Assembly (NCBI GenBank): GCA_029204225.1
Contig: CM055092.1
Span: forward strand, 73,820,857 to 73,884,856
Origin: Diphasiastrum complanatum
Lineage: Eukaryota; Streptophyta; Lycopodiopsida; Lycopodiales; Lycopodiaceae
Length of the DNA stretch: 64,000 nucleotides
Direction of reading: 5' to 3'
Shown: piece after piece, positions 59,103 through 64,000 of the stretch
How positions within the stretch are numbered: position 1 is the stretch's first letter
Layout of the letters: each line of letters opens with the position of its first letter
The notes under the pieces: model-generated
The model's input: the letters and a program-made list of their open reading frames with translations, nothing else
Database searches by the model: none
Told to the model about the DNA's origin: nothing
Program-made: the position numbers and the translations under genes

Positions 59103-59116
59103 TGGTATCAGAGCTT
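59103..59116 (+). other. Primer-binding site (initiator-Met tRNA)
   Basis: TGGTATCAGAGC directly follows the LTR CA end. A second copy occurs 20-30 bases downstream. Confidence 0.9.
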
Positions 59117-59329
59117 ACCTACATGGTATCAGAGCGTTGATTCTTCTTCAGGGCCTACTACTATTTCGATATCAAGGCGAAAGCTCTAATACTTGATATC
59201 TTTCGCGATATCAAATTGATATCATATTTTTCAGTTTCTTTCATCGTTTTAGTATCAGAGAATTTATTTCCTATTGTTGGCATTATTACATCTTAGCGTC
59301 ATCGATACAATCAACAAACTAAGTTTCAG

Positions 59330-59845
59330 ATGGATTCTCAAAATAAAGCTGGTCTTATTGCAGACAAGCTGAATGGATCCAATTATCATTTGTGAAAATT
59401 TAAGATGAAGACCTTGCTAATCGCCAACGAGTTATGGGATGTTGTTACAGGTACAGAAGTAAAACCTAAAGACGACACAGAAGACTCAAAGTGAAAATCG
59501 AAGGATGGTAAAGCTTTTGCGCTTATTATCCTCAATATATCATATACACAGATTGGACACATAGCTGAAGCTAAAACTTCAAAAGACGTTTGGGACATCC
59601 TGAACTCACTATATGACGTGAGGGATGTAACTACTAGGTTACATCTCCGAAGGAAATTCACATTCAAGATGTCTAATGGTGATTCTCTTCATAGTCACAT
59701 TAACCAGTTTAAGAATCTCTTGCAACAGATGGTTGTTGTCGGATCAGTCATAGACAATCAAGACACAATTATGACATTGCTTTCAAGCTTGCCCTCTACA
59801 TATGAGAACTGGGTGATGATCACATCGACACACTCAAGTGGATGA
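59330..59845 (+). pseudogene. Copia gag (stops, zinc knuckle missing)
   Basis: ATG 59330 begins MDSQNKAGLIADKLNGSNYH. A TGA at the usual Trp position (59393-59395) and another stop at 59492 interrupt it. The middle is well kept (LLQQMVVVGSVIDNQDTIMT). At about 59840 the frame runs into the protease without any CCHC knuckle, so the gag C-terminus has been deleted. Confidence 0.9.
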
Positions 59846-62800
59846 AGGCGCATTCATGGTCAACGACCAAAGCGCATCTTTGGATGATTCATGGTTTCTT
59901 GATTCTGGAGCAACTCAACACATGACCAATCAACGTGAGATTTTCAACTCCTATACGCCTTACAACACGAAGAAATTGGTTCATCTTGGTGACAATAGTA
60001 CTCACACTATTGAAGGTGAAGGTACTATAAGATTGTGATTCCAGCGTGATCAATTCAAACTACTATCAAAGGTCTTATATGTTCCTAAACTCTCTAGAAA
60101 TCTGTTATCAGTAAGTAGAACTACAGATTTAGATCATAAGATAGAATTCGAATCTGATCAGTGCAAAATTATTGATAGGAGTAGTAAGATCCTTGCACTC
60201 GGCAAGTGGCAGGGTTACATACATAGATTGGCACATTGTTATTCTGAGTCTGGTCTAGCCTTGAAAACCTCTGTTCTAATCAATAAAGTATTACTATGGC
60301 ATCATCGCCTAGGACACTTGAATTATGCATATGTTTTGTCCAGACAATCCATGGTTCTTGATCTCGACTATCCTTCTGGTAAGGTCGATCTCCCTGTCTA
60401 TCATAGATGCATCTTTGGAAAGCAGGCTAGGATTCCTTTTAGATCAAATCATAGGCATGCAGCAAAAGGTCTGTTAGATGTTGTTCATACAGATATGTGT
60501 GGACCTATGCAAAGTATTTCATTACTTTTATCGACGAATTCTCCAGATGAACCACTGTTTATTTCATTAAACAGAAATCAGAGGCTTTCATCAAATTCAA
60601 ACAATTCAAAGAGCATGCTGAGAATCAAACTGGCAAACGAATCAAAGCACTAAGGTCAGATAACGGGCGAGAATATATCTCCACCAAATTCAAGGAGTAT
60701 TGCCTTAACAACGACATTGAGCAACAATACATTACTGCCTATTCGCCTCAGTCAAATGGTCTTGCTGAGAGAAAGAACAAAACCTTAGTTGAATCAACAA
60801 AGTGCATGTTATCACATGCGACACTTCCGAAGTCCTTCTGGGCTGAAGTTGTTTCAATAGCAGCCTATATTTAGAACAGATGTCCTACTAAGGGTCTCTC
60901 AGACAAAATACCATTCGAAGTTTGGACAGGTACCAAACCTTCTTTATCAAACCTACGAGTTTTTGGATGTACTACTTTTGCACAGATATCTCTTGATCTT
61001 AGGAAGAAGTTCGACTTCCAGAGTATCAAATGTATTTTCATCGGCTACACTACTTCAGATCAAGCCTACAAGTTGTTCGATCCCATCGAGTCAAAGATAT
61101 TCACTAGCCGAAATGTCATCTTCATCGAAGATCAGTTTCAAAACCTCAAGGGAAAAGGCAAAGCCCACATAGCTGACTCTTCGATTTCATCCGACACATT
61201 GAACTTTCCAGTTCCTCAGCCGACTATTCCCATTGAAGGTCCAAGCTCTTCTACTTTTAACAAACAACAAATCAACGGCGAATCAGAAGATGATGATGTT
61301 GCAGTTCAGCAACTACAGTATGATGGGAATGATCAACTTTCTCTATTACCCAGAAGATCTTCAAGAGCAAGCAAACCACCTAACCAGTATATCGACGAGT
61401 ATGCAGCCTATCTTATTCAGGAACCGACGTCTGTCCAAGAGGCACTCAATCAGCCTGATTCAGATCTCTGGAAAGAAACTATGGATAAAGAGTATTCATC
61501 TCTTATCAAGAACCAGACATGGATAATTGTCGAATTACTTGCTAGCAGAAACGTAGTTGATTGCAAATGGATTTTCAAAGTCAAGTATAATGCAGATGGA
61601 AGCATCAACAGGAGAAAGGCATGACTTGTCGCTAGAGGATTTTCCCAGGTATACAACATCGATTCCACTGAGACCTTTAGTCCAGTAGTCAAGCATTCTT
61701 CTATTCAACTTTTGCTATCATTTGCCTCGTGCAGCAGATTTGAAAATACATCAAATGGATGTACAAACAGCATATCTCAATGGAGCTATCAAAGAAGACA
61801 TTTACATGGTGCAACCTGAAGGTTATATTATCGAGGGTAAATACAATCATGTGTGTAAACTCGATAAGGCACTTTATGGCTTGAAGCAATCTGTTCGAGC
61901 ATGGTTTCAAAGGATCAATACTTCTCTTATTGATCATGGCTACACACCTATCTCTTCAGATTCAAATGTTTACTTCAAAGCAGTGCAGCAATATTTTATC
62001 ATTATCACTTTATATGTGGATGATACATTGTTTTTCAACAACAGTACCGATCTTATAAAAGAGGCCAACGCAATGCTATCTTTTGAATTCAACATGACCA
62101 ATCTAGGCGAAGCTCATTTCTGTCTTGGTATACAAATCCACAGAGACAGAAAACAGAAGGTGGTCTACATTACACAACAGAGGCACATCTACAACATGTT
62201 AGTCAGATATAATCTGATTAATTGCAAGTTAGCTCTCTCACCAATGGAACCAGGTATCAAATTATCAAACGACCAGTGTCCCTAAACAATTCATGAGAAG
62301 CAACAGATGCGTGAGTATCATTACCATTCTATAATAGGATCTCTTATGTATGCCATGATCAGTACCAAGCCAGACATATCTTTTGCAGTCTTCCGGATTT
62401 ACATTCTTCCTCAACAATGGTCCAATTTTCTGGAATAGTCGCAAGCAATCTTCAATAGCTCTATCTTCCACAGAATCAAAGTATATCGTAGCCTCTCAAG
62501 CTACAAAGGAAGCAATTTGATTGAGGAACTTACTCTCAGATATTGGTCTGAACCAATATGCTCCGACGACATTATTTTGTGATAATCAAAGTGCCATTGC
62601 TTTATCAACCAACCCTAGATTTCATTCTAGGAGTAAGCACATTGAACTGAAGTATCATTTCAAACGAAGAGGTCAGATTGCAGTACTGTAGAACGCAAAA
62701 TATGACAACAAATATTTTTACCAAAGCATTAAGTTTGGAAGCACACAAAAGATTCTGTGTAGAGCTAAGTTTGAAAGTCAAGGCATTCAAGGATTCAGAT
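59838..62800 (+). pseudogene. Copia pol: protease, integrase, RT, RNase H with lesions
   Basis: The protease has WFLDSGATQHMT (about 59890). GAG-pre-integrase (LLWHHRLGHLNY) is at about 60290. The integrase core carries its acidic positions in VVHTDMCGP, LRSDNGREY and NGLAERKNKT, but a frameshift near 60515 separates the first from the others, and stops follow near 60653 and 60873. RT begins near 61500 (VVDCKWIFKVKYNADGS), has stops at 61622 and a frameshift near 61720, and keeps LYVDDTLFF at about 62010. After 62390 some 70 codons of RNase H are missing. The rest (CDNQSAIALSTNPRFHSRSK) reaches the polypurine tract at about 62801-62808. Confidence 0.9.
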
Positions 62801-62810
62801 TAAGGAGGAC

Positions 62811-63862
62811 TATTGGATTATTCTCCTTCTTACTAATCGACTAATCGGTTTTCATCCTCATCCATTGTTTATTCAGTTCTAAGGATTTTTTTGTGTCTTT
62901 ACACAGTCTGCAGATTTACAAGTGTTTTTACACAGTCTGCAGAAATACATGGAGTTTGACAACAGTGTCGCATTTTCTCTCTCTACAATCCAGACAATGT
63001 CGCCTGTCAAGAATCTCGTGTAAAAATGCAGTGTCGTCTTTTTCACATTTTTCGCCTGTCAAGAATTACGAGTAAATATGCAGAGTCGCATTTTTCAAAG
63101 TGCCTCAAATATTCAGGAAATGACTCTGGCAAAGTGTAGGGCTACCCTAAATGAGATTTAAGGACACTGTTGGGTTTTTTGCAAAAGCTGACACTGTCAT
63201 CTTTGTGCAACTGGCAATCGCATTTGACGACCTAATTATAACTTAGTATAAATCAGTTGTTCATACATCTCTTTTCAAGTTCTGAAGCAATAAATCAACC
63301 TTGTGAATTGTGAAGCAATTGAGTGTTATTACATGACGCTTCTTGCACTCTTATCAAGCAAATCATTCATAATCAGAAAGTATTGCTGTTAGCTCTCTAT
63401 CAAGCTTTCAAGCTTGAACTCTCTTGAGAATTCTAGCTCAATCTTTTAGAGATTTATTTTAGAGTTGCTATTGCACTACTGCTTATCAGCAGAGCTGCTT
63501 ATTATCAGACTTATTCTCAATTTCTCAGAGACAACTTAGAGTGCGCAGTTTCTATCCGCTATTGTTTTGCGCTCATTAGCAACTAATTTTGTTTTTCTGA
63601 ATCAATACTATCTTCTTATTGCATTCAGTATATGTCAAAATGCATGCATCTCTGTATTGCTTTTGTAACTAATAGAAATTGTCTGAGAATTTAATACTTT
63701 ATGTTTGGCTACGTTATCACTTAGTATCTAGCGATTTCAAAGTTAGTTGCTAAAGATTGAATGTGATTTTCATCACTACTGCTTTGTTCAATTTTTTATA
63801 GGTGTAGTCATGCATTGGAAGTAGGAAGTTTCCACATTACATTATCTATCCTATTTCCGACA
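62811..63862 (+). repeat. 3' LTR of the copia element
   Basis: 1052 bases, ending CCGACA. Its first bases are TATTGG instead of TGTTGG, a point change in the terminal dinucleotide. Compared with the 5' LTR it has a deletion near 63205 and an extra segment near 63495-63575. Confidence 0.95.
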
Positions 63863-63867
63863 GCAAC

Positions 63868-64000
63868 TATATCTATTGCCATGAACTAAAGTATGATCTC
63901 TTGATTATGTACTTTGTCTCTGACCTTATGGTGCTTTATCTCAATGTGTTTGGACCTGGAATGAAACTTAGGATTAAGAGATGAAGTTATACTACTCTAA
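63868..64000. other. Flank of copia insertion; short open sequence
   Basis: Sequence after the target duplication. Too short to assign. Confidence 0.4.

Larger units (their letters stand above)
58005..63862 (+). mobile_element. Nearly complete Ty1/copia retrotransposon, inactive
   Basis: Two LTRs (58005-59102 and 62811-63862) flank an internal region with primer site, gag, protease, integrase, RT and RNase H in copia order. The 5-base target duplication GCAAC stands at 58000-58004 and 63863-63867, so both ends are original. LTR differences and many coding lesions show an old insertion. Confidence 0.95.

Overview
This is nuclear DNA of a land plant with a large, repeat-rich genome. A four-exon psbP gene (chloroplast precursor of the photosystem II 23-kDa extrinsic protein), spliceosomal introns and many plant-type Ty1/copia and Ty3/gypsy chromovirus remnants support this. 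The lineage cannot be fixed by eye. Only two intact host genes are evident, both on the minus strand: psbP (30391-32053) and an ergothioneine-biosynthesis-like fusion gene (50518-55882).

Layout. 1-8600: decayed Ty3/gypsy chromoviruses with LTRs. 8685-10200: pyrimidine microsatellites around the first exon of a BED-finger/DUF659 hAT-type protein. 10700-17700: copia fragments, GC-rich hairpins, a degenerate tandem repeat and a possible CACTA-like relic. 19872-20905: first copy of an unidentified intron-containing gene family ('family X'). 21240-27430: three minus-strand copia remnants and a short-motif repeat array. 28030-29920: internally deleted LINE. 30391-32053: psbP. 33221-41024: a segment bounded by 155-bp inverted repeats. 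It holds a second family X copy, a convergent minus-strand gene and a divergently transcribed histone H3-like gene, and is disrupted by a copia insertion. 42121-49475: more copia elements. 50518-55882: the ergothioneine-type gene. 56602-56796: a SINE with target-site duplications. 58005-63862: a nearly full-length but inactive copia element with two LTRs and a 5-bp target duplication.

Two items stand out. The first is a five-exon gene whose splice phases give an uninterrupted 704-residue protein. It has an EgtD-like methyltransferase half followed by an EgtB-like DinB/FGE-sulfatase half, the domain order of fungal Egt1. The iron-ligand pattern of the sulfoxide synthase is kept, but the SAM-binding motif of the methyltransferase half is eroded. 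The second is the 33-41 kb segment, which looks like a multi-gene mobile element carrying a divergent histone H3-like ORF with a C-terminal extension and one in-frame amber codon.

The rest is mostly repeats that do not work together as pathways. No rRNA genes, functional tRNA genes or CRISPR arrays were seen.
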